A stretch of DNA of 48,121 bases from Verrucomicrobiales bacterium (lineage in GTDB: Bacteria > Verrucomicrobiota > Verrucomicrobiia > Verrucomicrobiales > DEV007), in assembly GCA_014239335.1 (NCBI GenBank), contig JAAZZC010000046.1, positions 1-48,121 of the forward strand, read 5' to 3'. Position 1 is the first letter of the stretch. Each line of letters begins with the position of its first letter. Made by a program: the position numbers and the translations under genes. This document shows positions 36,297-45,498 of this stretch, one piece after another. The notes beneath the pieces were generated by a model. That model was not told the DNA's origin. It was given only the letters and a program-made list of their open reading frames with translations, and did not search any database.

Positions 36297-38600
36297 ATGA
36301 AGATGATAAAAGAGCTTTGTTTCACATTATTATTTTTTTTACTGAGTTTCATTTCATCAAATGCAGATCTCGTAGCTCACTGGCCTTTAGACATCGATGG
36401 CAAGGATGCTACTGGGAACGGACATGACGGCCAAATCACTAACGGCACCGTATTGTTTGAAAATTCTGGAGCATCAGACCTCACGGGAAATGCGGCCTCT
36501 TTCCCTGACAATGGTCGAATTGATATTCCCTTTAACCCCGATTTGAATCCTGAAAGTTTCACCGTCACTTTATGGACAAAACCCACATCAACGAATGGTT
36601 ACGCCTCGCCAATCACTAGCAGGAATGATGTGAACGGTGGCGAGTCGACTCATGGCTACATTATTTACAATGACAATTCAGGTAATTGGAATTTTTGGAC
36701 AGGAGATGGCAACCCTGGGTGGGACACTCTGTCTGGAGGCCCTGTCGATATCAATGAATGGACTCATTTAGCGATCTCTTATGATTCAGAGACCGAAACC
36801 AAAACAATTTGGATCAATGGTACAGAGAAAGGGTCTGACTCGGCCCCAAACCAGTACAGTCCTAACGGCACCGTAGGATCAATGGATTTGCACCTAGGCG
36901 CGGGTCAGGATGATGGCGCTAATTTTTTCTTTTCAGGGGACCTTGATGATGTGGGCCTCTGGAATGAAGTTCTTACTGAAGAGGAAATTAAAAATGTTAT
37001 GCAAAATGGCATAATCAGCACCTTAGTTGATCCTAGAATTAACGCCCCTTCAAAATTTACTGCAGAACTAACAGCAACAGAATCATTCACTATCGAAGTT
37101 TCAAATCGCGGCGAAACAAGAAACCTCGTGATTGATTCGATCGAAATTGTCGGACCCGACTCTTCAAATTTCACAGTCAACACAATCCCCGATCCCATCG
37201 AACCTGGATCTGAGAGTCTGATTGAAGTTAGTTTTGATTCCCAAGGCCAGTCCGGAAAGTTTGAAACTCAACTTGAAATCTATAGTAATGATCCTAACAG
37301 AGAATTATTAACAGTTGATATATTAGCAACAGTACATGATCCGAGCCTTGACATCGTACAAGAATTTAATTTTGGAGTTTTCAGTTCTGGCGCAGGCCCA
37401 CAAGCCGCTAACATTCAAATAAAGAATGACGGAACATCACGTGAACTGAAACTGTTAACAGTTTCCATCGTTGGGAAGGATGCTGATAATTTCTCAGTCC
37501 TGAGCTTTCCGTCATCCTTAGTAGCCGGTGAGAGCGGAAAAATTACTCTAAACTTTAATCCCAAACAAGACGCTGGTCGGTTCTCTGCCCAGCTTGAAAT
37601 CGTTAGTAATGACGCATTAAGTGAAACTGTTATTGTCAATTTATCTGCAGAAGTCGAAATAACAAACCCATTAGTAGCTTGGTGGCCACTCGATGAAGAC
37701 GCGAGTGATAATTCAGGGAATGGTTTTGATGGAATTGTGCAAGGAACAATCAATTTTGATGAGAGCGGAGCAAACGAAGCCACTGGAGGAGCTGGCCTCT
37801 TTGATGGCTCTTCACACATTGACGTTCCGTGGAACCCTCAACTAAATACTGAGGATTTTAGCGTAACATTATGGGTTAATCCTTCGGTAGCTGGAGGCTC
37901 TCACCGGTCCCCCATAACTAATCGTGATGATGTTGCTCCTGGTGGAGCATTTCGCCATGGTTGGATCATTTACAATAATCCAAATAGCCAATGGTCGTTC
38001 TGGAACGGAGGAGGCCGCGGCTCTGACGGAGCATGGAACGGCATGAACGTTGGTCCCGTAGAAATAGATGAATGGCACCACTTGGCAATTACTTATGATA
38101 GCCATTCAAATAGCAAAGTGTTTTACATTGATGGGTCTGAAGTCAGCACTTCAAACCCCGTTTCATTTAGTCCTAATAACAGTGAAATCGATGACGACTT
38201 GACTCATGAAGACGAAGACCTCCACATCGGAGGAGGCGGAGACTCAGGTACTAGTTTCCGTTGGTCAGGACTCATCGACGATGTTGGACTATTTAGAACC
38301 TCTCTCTCCACCGAAGAGATACAGTCGATCATGACGAGTGGTGTCATAAGCATCAATAACAATATCCCTTTTAGCATTGAAACAATATCTCGTTTCGAAG
38401 ACGGCCCGTTAATTATTTCATGGAACTCAAAACCAGGAATTACATATGCAATTGATCGGGCAATTGGCGGGTTTGAAGTTAAAGATTGGGAAGAGTTAGA
38501 TGACAGCTCCTTGGCAACTGAAAAAGTAACTAGCTATACTGATGATGACATTCCAGCTGGAGCCAAGGCAGTCTTTTACAGGGTTAGACTTTCTGAATAG
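36297..38600 (+). CDS. Exported protein with two LamG domains flanking two ASH/choice-of-anchor-like domains
   Basis: The ATG at 36297 gives 767 residues and opens a signal peptide (MIKELCFTLLFFLLSFISS). A TTG at 36246 would add 17 non-signal residues. Two concanavalin-like LamG domains begin with matching motifs: LVAHWPLDIDGKDATGNGHDG near the N-terminus and LVAWWPLDEDASDNSGNGFDG at about 458. Each ends in a DLDDVGLWNEVLTEEEI-type segment. Between them lie two immunoglobulin-like repeats of about 110 residues with FTIEVSNRGETRNLVIDSI / QIKNDGTSRELKLLTVSI and SNDPNRELLTVDI / SNDALSETVIVNL. The C-terminus has the PVC-type ISWNSKPGITYAIDR. It probably binds surface or environmental glycans. No catalytic residues are apparent. 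Confidence 0.88.
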   Translation: MKMIKELCFTLLFFLLSFISSNADLVAHWPLDIDGKDATGNGHDGQITNGTVLFENSGASDLTGNAASFPDNGRIDIPFNPDLNPESFTVTLWTKPTSTNGYASPITSRNDVNGGESTHGYIIYNDNSGNWNFWTGDGNPGWDTLSGGPVDINEWTHLAISYDSETETKTIWINGTEKGSDSAPNQYSPNGTVGSMDLHLGAGQDDGANFFFSGDLDDVGLWNEVLTEEEIKNVMQNGIISTLVDPRINAPSKFTAELTATESFTIEVSNRGETRNLVIDSIEIVGPDSSNFTVNTIPDPIEPGSESLIEVSFDSQGQSGKFETQLEIYSNDPNRELLTVDILATVHDPSLDIVQEFNFGVFSSGAGPQAANIQIKNDGTSRELKLLTVSIVGKDADNFSVLSFPSSLVAGESGKITLNFNPKQDAGRFSAQLEIVSNDALSETVIVNLSAEVEITNPLVAWWPLDEDASDNSGNGFDGIVQGTINFDESGANEATGGAGLFDGSSHIDVPWNPQLNTEDFSVTLWVNPSVAGGSHRSPITNRDDVAPGGAFRHGWIIYNNPNSQWSFWNGGGRGSDGAWNGMNVGPVEIDEWHHLAITYDSHSNSKVFYIDGSEVSTSNPVSFSPNNSEIDDDLTHEDEDLHIGGGGDSGTSFRWSGLIDDVGLFRTSLSTEEIQSIMTSGVISINNNIPFSIETISRFEDGPLIISWNSKPGITYAIDRAIGGFEVKDWEELDDSSLATEKVTSYTDDDIPAGAKAVFYRVRLSE

Positions 38601-38741
38601 CAGTCCACACCTTCAATATTGCTAAACACACTCTCATTAGGGCTACTTGATGCATAAATAATCGAGGCCAAGGAAACTGTATCCTTAGATTGATTCAAAT
38701 AGGCAGACAGCTAAGATGTATCTCGATACTATCCAATTAAT

Positions 38742-39821
38742 ATGAGAAATAACATTACCCGCCGACGCCTACTCACAACCACAACTGCTGCAGGAGCTGG
38801 CATTTCAATGCCACAATTACTTCTAGGACAGAAAGGGAGCCAATCCGTTATTATAGGTAAGGGTAAACATCGTTTCGAAGTCCAACACGACTGGGCAAAA
38901 CTACCCGATAAATACTCTTGGCAAACCACACACAATGTAGCTGTTGATGCAGAAGGCTTGCTCTACGTCATCCATGAAGGGCATGTAAATAAAAAAGACC
39001 ACCCCTCCATTTTCGTTTTTGACCAAAAGGGTAAATTTATACGAGCATTTGGAAATCAGTTTCAGGGAGGTGGACACGGAATTGAAGTCCGCACAGAAGG
39101 AAAAGAACAGTTCCTCTATGTCTGTTCTTACCAACAAGTCAAATCTTTCGCTAAAATGACACTCAAAGGCGAAATCGTATGGGAGAAATACGCACCAATG
39201 GAAAGCGGAGTTTACAGAAAGGACGAGGATAAGGTCCGAGTAAAACGCTGGGGAAGGGACGCTTTCATGCCTACAAATTTTGCCTTCCTTGACGATGGTG
39301 GTTTTCTACTTGCTGACGGTTACGGATCCTTTTACATCCATCGTTATGACAAGGATGCGAACTGGGTCTCTAAGTTCGGAGGCCCTGGAGCAGGCAAAGG
39401 CAAATTCAATACGCCTCACGGAATATGGATTGACCGTAGGCCCGGAAGAAAGCAGCAAGTCGTAGTCTGTGACAGAGCACATCATTCTCTTCAATATTTC
39501 ACGATGGAAGGAAAGTACATCGAGACGCTAGAAGGTTATGGGCTCCCAGCAAATATCGATTCATGGAAAAATCTTCTCCTAGTTCCTGAACTTCATGCGC
39601 GAGTCACTCTACTCAATGATAAGAATGAAGTAGTAGCACGACTCGGTGATGACGTGGAACGCGTTACCAAAAAAGTGAAAGGGGTCCGCAATGATTCCAA
39701 CAAATGGCTCGCAGGCAAGTTCGTCCATCCACACGACGCGTGCTTCGATGCTAATGGCAACATTTTCGTTGCTGAGTGGGTCTCTACTGGCCGCGTTACT
39801 CGATTGCGCAGATTAAGTTAA
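38742..39821 (+). CDS. Tat-exported NHL-type six-bladed beta-propeller protein
   Basis: A 359-residue protein with a clear twin-arginine signal (ITRRRLLTTTTAAGAG), implying export in folded form. Propeller blades are seen in NVAVDAEGLLYVIHEGH, IFVFDQKGKFIRAFGNQF, GFLLADGYGSFYIHRYDKD, FNTPHGIWIDRRPGR and VHPHDACFDANGNIFVAEWV. The pattern matches NHL-repeat/peptidylglycine-lyase-like propellers common in PVC bacteria. The catalytic lyase residues cannot be judged by eye, so a binding role is as likely as an enzymatic one. It sits 39 bases upstream of the PhoD-like gene, probably in one transcript. Confidence 0.88.
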   Translation: MRNNITRRRLLTTTTAAGAGISMPQLLLGQKGSQSVIIGKGKHRFEVQHDWAKLPDKYSWQTTHNVAVDAEGLLYVIHEGHVNKKDHPSIFVFDQKGKFIRAFGNQFQGGGHGIEVRTEGKEQFLYVCSYQQVKSFAKMTLKGEIVWEKYAPMESGVYRKDEDKVRVKRWGRDAFMPTNFAFLDDGGFLLADGYGSFYIHRYDKDANWVSKFGGPGAGKGKFNTPHGIWIDRRPGRKQQVVVCDRAHHSLQYFTMEGKYIETLEGYGLPANIDSWKNLLLVPELHARVTLLNDKNEVVARLGDDVERVTKKVKGVRNDSNKWLAGKFVHPHDACFDANGNIFVAEWVSTGRVTRLRRLS

Positions 39822-39860
39822 TCCTTAACAAATAAATATATCAACCTCCTCAATAAGATT

Positions 39861-41693
39861 ATGAAGATCATTCCTCAGCTCATATTTATTGCGATCATTT
39901 CAATTTCTAATGTCTCAAATTCATTTGGACAAAAGAAAAAAAGAGTTGATCTACTAGCCATACCTGAAGTCACTCGCGACAAAGTTATCTGCTTTGCTCT
40001 TTACACTGTCCATAACAAAACACTTAAACTCACAGCTCAGTTCTACCCACTGAAAGAAGGAGAGCCTCGCAAAGCACGTTTAGAAATAAAGCGTGGTGAG
40101 AAGTGGGTAAATATAGCAAATACTGCCATTATTGAACGTGGATGGACGGCTCCTTTCAGAGTCAATAATTGGGATGATACACAAAAAGTTTCTTACCGAG
40201 TCAGGCACGGAAAAGAGGCTCAATACGAGGGGACAATTCAAAAAAATCCAGCAAACAAAGACGAATTTGTCATGGTCGGATTTACCGGCAATTCAATCAA
40301 CCCAAATCATGGAGGCGACATACCCAAAAATGATCTTGTCGAAAACATTAAAAATATAAAACCTGATCTTTTGTTTTTCTCAGGAGACCAAGTTTACGAT
40401 CATCGGCGACATTATGCTGCTTGGCTGAAATTTGGTAGAGACTTCGGTGAAGTGATCAAAAATCACCCCACAGTCACCATACCTGACGACCATGACGTCG
40501 GACAACCGAATCTCTGGGGACACAACGGCAAGAAGTCCACTCTGCCAGGCGCATCAGATGGTGGATACACCATGCCTGTCGAGTATGTGAATGAAGTTGA
40601 GCGGGCCCAGACGAGTCATCTCCCTGATCCTTATGATCCTACACCAATTAATAGAGGGATAGGCACTTATTACACTAATCTTAATTGGGGCCGCATTAGT
40701 TTTGCCATCATTGAAGATCGTAAATTTAAAACAGGCCCGGCCGGAATGATCCCCAAACAAGGACCAAGACCTGATCATATTCGCAACCCTAACTACGACC
40801 CTAAGTCAGTGGACGTGCCTCAGGCACGTTTGCTCGGTGAAAGACAAATTAAATTTCTTGATGAGTGGTCTCAAGATTGGACGAACGCCGACATGAAAGT
40901 TGCTCTGTCTCAAACCATTTTCTGTGGAGGCGCACACATTCATGGCAAGATTGGAGGCAGGTTACACGCTGACCTTGATTCTAATGGCTGGCCCCAAACT
41001 GGACGAAACAAAGCCATAGCAACCCTCCGCAAAGCTTACGCTTTCCATTTTGCTGGGGACCAGCATCTTGCGACTGTATTTCATCATGGAATAAACGAAT
41101 GGCGTGATTCTATCTACTCCTTCTGTGTCCCTTCCATAGCCAATCTTTATCTCCGGTGGTGGAAACCACTTGAGCCAGGCAAAAATCGTGGACCAGGTAT
41201 AGACCCTATTCTTGGAGATCACTTTGATGGATTCAATAACAAGGTCACCGCAATTGCCGTTGCAAATCCTTCACCTGAAAAGGGTGGCGACAGACTCACT
41301 ACTAGGGCAGCAGGTTTTGGAGTGACGAGAATTAACAAGAAAACACGGGACATAACTTTTATTTGCTGGCCCCGCAACGTTGACGTTTCAGCAAAGGATG
41401 CAAAACCATACCCAGGATGGCCATTCACATTCAACCAACTCGATAATTATGGGCGAAAAGCTCTCGCCCATTTGCCTTCTCTACAAATAAACAAACCAAA
41501 TCAAGTCGTTCAGGTCATCAATGAAAAAACAGAAGAGATCGTCTACACTCTAAGGATTAAAGGAACAACATTCAGACCAAAGGTTTACACAGATGATTCA
41601 TATACAATTAATGTAGGTGAAGGCAATGAGCGCAAATCACTTAAAGGAATAAAAGCTAATAACGAAGCGGAAACATTGAAAGTTAAGCTCTAA
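39861..41693 (+). CDS. PhoD-like metallophosphatase, exported
   Basis: A 610-residue protein with a signal peptide (IPQLIFIAIISISNVSNSFG). A beta-rich N-terminal domain of about 130 residues precedes the metallophosphatase core. Metal-ligand motifs are LFFSGDQVYDHRRHYAAWL, TIPDDHDVGQPN, CGGAHIHGK and FHFAGDQHLATVFHHG, in the order seen in PhoD/alkaline phosphatase D. It likely hydrolyses phosphate mono- or diesters in the periplasm or outside the cell, with metal ions. The GDQxYD form replaces the more usual GDxIYD. The gene closes a run of five exported proteins on the plus strand and converges on ppnP. Confidence 0.88.
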   Translation: MKIIPQLIFIAIISISNVSNSFGQKKKRVDLLAIPEVTRDKVICFALYTVHNKTLKLTAQFYPLKEGEPRKARLEIKRGEKWVNIANTAIIERGWTAPFRVNNWDDTQKVSYRVRHGKEAQYEGTIQKNPANKDEFVMVGFTGNSINPNHGGDIPKNDLVENIKNIKPDLLFFSGDQVYDHRRHYAAWLKFGRDFGEVIKNHPTVTIPDDHDVGQPNLWGHNGKKSTLPGASDGGYTMPVEYVNEVERAQTSHLPDPYDPTPINRGIGTYYTNLNWGRISFAIIEDRKFKTGPAGMIPKQGPRPDHIRNPNYDPKSVDVPQARLLGERQIKFLDEWSQDWTNADMKVALSQTIFCGGAHIHGKIGGRLHADLDSNGWPQTGRNKAIATLRKAYAFHFAGDQHLATVFHHGINEWRDSIYSFCVPSIANLYLRWWKPLEPGKNRGPGIDPILGDHFDGFNNKVTAIAVANPSPEKGGDRLTTRAAGFGVTRINKKTRDITFICWPRNVDVSAKDAKPYPGWPFTFNQLDNYGRKALAHLPSLQINKPNQVVQVINEKTEEIVYTLRIKGTTFRPKVYTDDSYTINVGEGNERKSLKGIKANNEAETLKVKL

Positions 41694-41697
41694 CAAA

Positions 41698-41723
41698 TAA
41701 AAAGACGTACCCTTAATTACGTC
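41698..41723 (-). terminator. Possible intrinsic terminator of ppnP
   Basis: On the minus strand a GACGTA/TACGTC hairpin (41718-41723 pairing with 41704-41709) has an 8-base loop that includes part of the ppnP stop codon and is followed by TTTTTATTT. The stem has only 6 pairs, so efficiency is uncertain. On the plus strand the stem is followed by A residues, so it would not terminate the PhoD-like gene by the same rule. Confidence 0.4.
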
Positions 41724-42031
41724 AAAAAAGTGCAAACGTACTGACATATACCCTCTCCCACAGAAATACTAAAACCAGAGTCGCCCGCAACTTCAAAAGA
41801 CTCACCTTCTTTATAAGTCTTATTAATACTTTCACTATCTAATGTCACATCGCAAGATCCTGAAGTAATTTCCATCTTCTCAGGTGACTCTGTGTTAAAA
41901 TGATAAGTCCCAGGATAAATGAGTCCTAATGTTATTCTTGCCCCAGAATCATCTGTTAGAGAATGTGAGACTACTTTCCCATCAAAGTAGATATTTGCTA
42001 TTGCTGACGCATTTACATTATTAAAATTCAT
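41717..42031 (-). CDS. ppnP: Pyrimidine/purine nucleoside phosphorylase
   Basis: A 104-residue small cupin of the PpnP (formerly DUF1255/YaiE) family, close to the E. coli length of 94. Conserved elements are NIYFDGKVVSH, RITLGLIYPGTYHFNTESPEKMEI, SGSCDVTL and YKEGESFEVAGDSGFSISV. The family cleaves diverse nucleosides with phosphate to free base and ribose 1-phosphate in the cytoplasm, so the role is nucleoside salvage. It is convergent with the PhoD-like phosphatase. A joint role in nucleotide use (phosphatase outside, phosphorylase inside) is possible but is only suggested by adjacency. Confidence 0.9.
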   Translation of the reverse strand: MNFNNVNASAIANIYFDGKVVSHSLTDDSGARITLGLIYPGTYHFNTESPEKMEITSGSCDVTLDSESINKTYKEGESFEVAGDSGFSISVGEGICQYVCTFLT

Positions 42032-42113
42032 ATCGTTATATTTAGATTCATTTGGAATTTATCAATAGATAAGGTAATACCCCCCAAATAAATAAAGCCA
42101 AATCAGTAGCGCT

Positions 42114-42785
42114 CTAATTTCTTAGTTTATTTAGGGCCTGTCTAGCTCCCTGATGCCCCTGAGCCGCAGCTTTACGATACCAATTAACAGCTTCATCAAC
42201 ATTCCTTTGCACTCCCCTACCTCGCACATACATCACTGCTAAATTATACTGAGCAAGCATGTTCCCCTGTTCGGCTGACTTCCTCCACCATTTAACTGCT
42301 GTCACCGTATTCTTAGCGACTCCGATCCCTGTAGCGAATCGAACTCCCAAATGAGCCTGCGCCACCTTCTGCCCTTGGGCTGAGGCTTTCTTCCACCAAT
42401 AAACTGCCTGCCCTTCGTTCTTTACTAATCCTTTACCCTTTGCATAAAAGAATCCTAATTGAGTTTGCGAATCCATGTTCCCCTTTTCAGCAGATTTACG
42501 ATACCATTTAGCCGCTTCTCGAAGGCTCTGATCAGCACCTTCCCCAGTTTCATAAGCAGTGGCTAAACTGAACTGTGCCTTTGCATGTCCTTGAGCAGCG
42601 GACTTACGGAACCATTCCACGGCCTTTGCTGCATCGCGTTTTACTCCATCTCCATACCAATATAATTGTCCTAAGTCATACTGTGCCTGAAGGTCACCTG
42701 CCTTAGCTTTTGCTTCAGTCGCTGAATCAGCAACTACGTAATTCATCAATGATAATGAAACAGTCAGAAGATACAAGTAACGCAT
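42114..42785 (-). CDS. Exported Sel1-repeat (TPR-like) protein
   Basis: A 223-residue protein with a signal peptide (YLYLLTVSLSLMNYVVADS) followed by five 36-residue Sel1-like repeats and a partial sixth. Each repeat has the A-x-x-x-LG-x-x-Y-x-x-G-x-G-V-x-x-x-x-x-x-A-x-x-W-x-x-K-A-A-x-Q-G pattern, for example AQYDLGQLYWYGDGVKRDAA and AQYNLAVMYVRGRGVQRNVD. Sel1 proteins act as scaffolds in protein complexes; the partner here is unknown. It lies 82 bases from ppnP on the same strand and is divergent from the small lipoprotein gene across 180 bases. Confidence 0.92.
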   Translation of the reverse strand: MRYLYLLTVSLSLMNYVVADSATEAKAKAGDLQAQYDLGQLYWYGDGVKRDAAKAVEWFRKSAAQGHAKAQFSLATAYETGEGADQSLREAAKWYRKSAEKGNMDSQTQLGFFYAKGKGLVKNEGQAVYWWKKASAQGQKVAQAHLGVRFATGIGVAKNTVTAVKWWRKSAEQGNMLAQYNLAVMYVRGRGVQRNVDEAVNWYRKAAAQGHQGARQALNKLRN

Positions 42786-42965
42786 AATCGCTAAAAATAT
42801 TTACAATAAATTATCCCTTAGATGGGTGCACTTATAGATTTATCTTTAAAATTCTATGCAATTTACAGACAAACTCAACAGGAAATCGACAGATTCTAAA
42901 TGTCTATATTTACTTCAAATTATTCACATTTGCAGAAACCTAAGGATTTTTGGTAAATTAAATAA

Positions 42966-43235
42966 ATGAGATTAAATATTTTTTTCATATCATTACTTCC
43001 GTTTCTATTATTCGGGTGCTCAAGAAACAATTACGCAACAAAAATAGGAGAACTTGAAAAAAGAATTGAGCGTCTAGAAAACCTTCAAAATAGCATTGAA
43101 AAATTTGAAATCATCCAACAAACGATTCCAATCCTTGAAGCTCTACCAATAACAATTCAAAACGTAGAAAGAATTGATCGAAAAATTATAGAGTTAGCTG
43201 ACGACTTAAATAATCACAACCACAAATCCAGTTAA
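42966..43235 (+). CDS. Small coiled-coil lipoprotein
   Basis: An 89-residue protein with a lipoprotein signal ending in the lipobox LLFGC (Cys18). The mature 72 residues are strongly helical with heptad-like spacing (GELEKRIERLENLQNSIEKF, then IQNVERIDRKIIELADDLNN), so a coiled-coil oligomer tethered to a membrane is likely, in the manner of Lpp. There is no Gly/Asp at +2 (Ser follows Cys), so outer-membrane sorting would be expected by the E. coli rule. I do not recognise a named family. It is the first of three plus-strand genes ending at 44586. Confidence 0.75.
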   Translation: MRLNIFFISLLPFLLFGCSRNNYATKIGELEKRIERLENLQNSIEKFEIIQQTIPILEALPITIQNVERIDRKIIELADDLNNHNHKSS

Positions 43236-43312
43236 GCGCCTAAGGATAAGTTTCTTCATAACATTTTTTAATAAAACAAGAAACACTTGACCCTCATGGA
43301 CTTGCGGAAAAA

Positions 43313-43696
43313 ATGATTCCCTGCTCATACATTTACTGCCTAATTCTCCTAACGGTAGCGCTTGTCTCAAGCTGTGTTCATAATAAACCTCAATCTAACG
43401 ATCAATTCCTGCCCTTTAAAAATTTAAACTATTCCATTACCATTAAACCCATTCTGGATAAATACTGTATCGAGTGTCATGGCATAGAAGGGACTGAAGC
43501 CGGACTCGACCTTAGAACACTAAAATCAATTTTAAAGGGAGGCGAAAGCGGACCATCCATCATTAAAAACAGTCCCGATGAGAGCCTCCTTCTTGAACTA
43601 ATTGAGGATCAAATAATGCCTCCAGAAGGAGAGCCGCTTCGAAAAAAACAGATCAAACGGATAAGATCCTGGATATCATCTGGAACATCTGCATAA
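43313..43696 (+). CDS. Stand-alone Planctomycete-type cytochrome c lipoprotein
   Basis: A 127-residue single-domain protein. The signal ends in the lipobox LVSSC (Cys21). The mature part is a PSCyt1 domain: Cys52-x-x-Cys55-His56 (YCIECHGIEG), EAGLDLRTLKSILKGGESGP, and Met102 in QIMPPEGEPL as probable axial ligand. In most PVC proteins this domain is the N-terminus of a large DUF1549 or DUF1592 protein; here it stands alone. It should be a small membrane-tethered electron carrier. The cupin gene follows after 92 bases. It lies 77 bases after the coiled-coil lipoprotein gene, so the three may be co-transcribed. Confidence 0.88.
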   Translation: MIPCSYIYCLILLTVALVSSCVHNKPQSNDQFLPFKNLNYSITIKPILDKYCIECHGIEGTEAGLDLRTLKSILKGGESGPSIIKNSPDESLLLELIEDQIMPPEGEPLRKKQIKRIRSWISSGTSA

Positions 43697-43788
43697 CGGC
43701 GAATGCGGTGTCCGCAATAACACTCATTGACCTGAGAGTGCAAAATAATCAATAATAACAATTTAAGCCGCTAAATTAGACAAAGCCC

Positions 43789-44586
43789 ATGAATGATTCC
43801 GATAGAAAAAAAGAACATACGGATAATGAAATTCTTAGAAGAAACTTTACCCAAAATTCCATTAAAACAATTCTTAGCATTTCACTTCTAGAGCATCTTT
43901 GCGTAACTGACCTGCTCGCTGCCAAAGATAAATACACCGCCAAGAAATGGCTCCACGCTGTTCACGAAATAGGTCTAAGCGTAAAACAAACGGAAATTAG
44001 CCAAATACAATGGCAGAAACAAATTGAGGAACTGTTTCAAAATAAAATTGAGCTTAATGAACTCCTAAAACTCATCAATTTCAATCAAATCGAGAAGAGC
44101 GCTAAGCTCGTCGACAATGGGGCCAGGAGCATCCGCCCGAAGCTTCCAAGGTCTAACGGATACCCCGAGAGGCTAGTTTTTGGAAGTCAGGTCTTCGCAC
44201 TAAAAAAAGGGCGTTCAGTTGTTCCTCACGGCCACAATAATATGGCCACGGCCTTCATCGTCTTAAAAGGAAATTTTCATGGCAGACACTATGACCGCCT
44301 TTCTGATGAGAAAGACCATATGATCATTAAACCAACCATCGATGCCAAGTTTGGCCCCGGACAATCCTCTAGCGTCTCCGACGAAAAAGATAACGTCCAC
44401 TGGTTCAAGGCAGAAGACGAGCCCGCTTTCATCTTCAATGTTCATGTTCTTGGTTTGCCAAATAAAATAAGCACACCAAGGAGAACTGGCCGCCTCTACA
44501 TTGATCCCGAAGGTGAAAAGCTTGACGATGGGTCAATTCGCGCCCCATTCATCGATTCAAAAAAAGCACACCAAAAATACGGTTAA
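43789..44586 (+). CDS. Cupin-like protein with Tat-like N-terminus, unrecognised family
   Basis: A 265-residue protein. The N-terminus (ILRRNFTQNSIKTILSISLL) looks like a weak or decayed Tat signal, similar to the RRxF starts of DUF1501 and DUF1552 proteins. A helical middle section follows. From about 130 a single cupin barrel is visible: FALKKGRSVVPHGHNNMATAFIVLKG supplies HxH metal ligands but lacks the usual Glu, and the second cupin motif is represented by DNVHWFKAED with a distal His. The C-terminus (GRLYIDPEGEKLDDG) is polar. It is probably a metal-binding exported protein; whether it is an enzyme is unknown. Its gene follows the stand-alone cytochrome by 92 bases. Confidence 0.75.
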   Translation: MNDSDRKKEHTDNEILRRNFTQNSIKTILSISLLEHLCVTDLLAAKDKYTAKKWLHAVHEIGLSVKQTEISQIQWQKQIEELFQNKIELNELLKLINFNQIEKSAKLVDNGARSIRPKLPRSNGYPERLVFGSQVFALKKGRSVVPHGHNNMATAFIVLKGNFHGRHYDRLSDEKDHMIIKPTIDAKFGPGQSSSVSDEKDNVHWFKAEDEPAFIFNVHVLGLPNKISTPRRTGRLYIDPEGEKLDDGSIRAPFIDSKKAHQKYG

Positions 44587-44646
44587 CTCTTAGACTTCTA
44601 AGTTCTAAGAACACGATCATACCTCAAAGAAAATCCACTGTATTTA

Positions 44647-45396
44647 TCATGAGTGAGATTTTGGAGCAAAAACAGAAACGCTAACCGAATCGGCTACACA
44701 TGCGTGCACAACATCTTCGGAAAGTAAACTCAATCCATTCCATGAACATGGCATCGAATTCCATTTCGTTCTCTCTTGTACGCAAAATCTATAAGGATCA
44801 TGATGAACTCGGCAGGAGATGATTTTTTCTTTTTTAGATGCATAAGCGTACAGCTGATATCTCTCCAAAAGAAAAAACTCCAAAGACCCGATCTCAGAAA
44901 CTTCCAGATTAGGGCCTAGCCGATACGAATACGAAACCTTATCAATTCCAGACTGTTTACGGCGCAGGCTATACTTGATTTTTTCATCGGCCTCCGACTC
45001 CATCTGGGCCCAAAAGTATGGCAATTGAAAAATTCCACGTCCAATCTTGCAAGCAATCCATCGATTAGCATCCAAAGAATAAAACCAGACACCAGGGACA
45101 CCTCTCTCATCATGGACATAGGTACGAACATTACACTCTAGAAAATTGGACAAATACGGAACGGCAGGAAAGCCCCTAGGCCTTACGCCTCGCATGTAAA
45201 AAGGAACTATTCCAACGTATGCCTTCCCTTCATGGGTATCCACATAAAGGCCCGAGGGTAATGTACTTTGAATAGCTTCAGGGTCCATTTGCCAGTGCAA
45301 AAATAGAAGCTTCTCCCAACGCTGATACATTACTGGCGATTCACCTTTCGGATAAATCCTCATTGAATCACGCTGATCTAGGGAAGGTGTTATCAT
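44647..45396 (-). CDS. DUF2071 (YqjF-like) protein
   Basis: A 249-residue protein of the YqjF/DUF2071 family. It has RWEKLLFLHWQMDPEAIQ and LPSGLYVDTHEGKAYVGIVPF near the N-terminus, then FLECNVRTYVHDERGVPGVWFYSLDANRW and LPYFWAQM. The fold is thought to resemble acetoacetate decarboxylase, but no activity has been shown. It has no signal peptide, so it is likely cytoplasmic. The start could be the ATG at 45396 or the one at 45363; both precede the conserved LLFLHW. It is convergent with the cupin gene (60 bases between). Confidence 0.88.
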   Translation of the reverse strand: MITPSLDQRDSMRIYPKGESPVMYQRWEKLLFLHWQMDPEAIQSTLPSGLYVDTHEGKAYVGIVPFYMRGVRPRGFPAVPYLSNFLECNVRTYVHDERGVPGVWFYSLDANRWIACKIGRGIFQLPYFWAQMESEADEKIKYSLRRKQSGIDKVSYSYRLGPNLEVSEIGSLEFFLLERYQLYAYASKKEKIISCRVHHDPYRFCVQERTKWNSMPCSWNGLSLLSEDVVHACVADSVSVSVFAPKSHS

Positions 45397-45498
45397 TATT
45401 CTTAAAATCTAAGTTTTTCAGAAAGTTCAATAAAATAGAAAAACAAAAAAAATAGTATTCATTTGAAAGAAATTAATTATTGTATAAATACAACAATC

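Noticed and set aside
44589-44609. Palindromic stretch between the convergent cupin and DUF2071 genes
   Set aside because: The pairing is only 6 bp with mismatches inside and no T-run on either strand, so it is not called a terminator.
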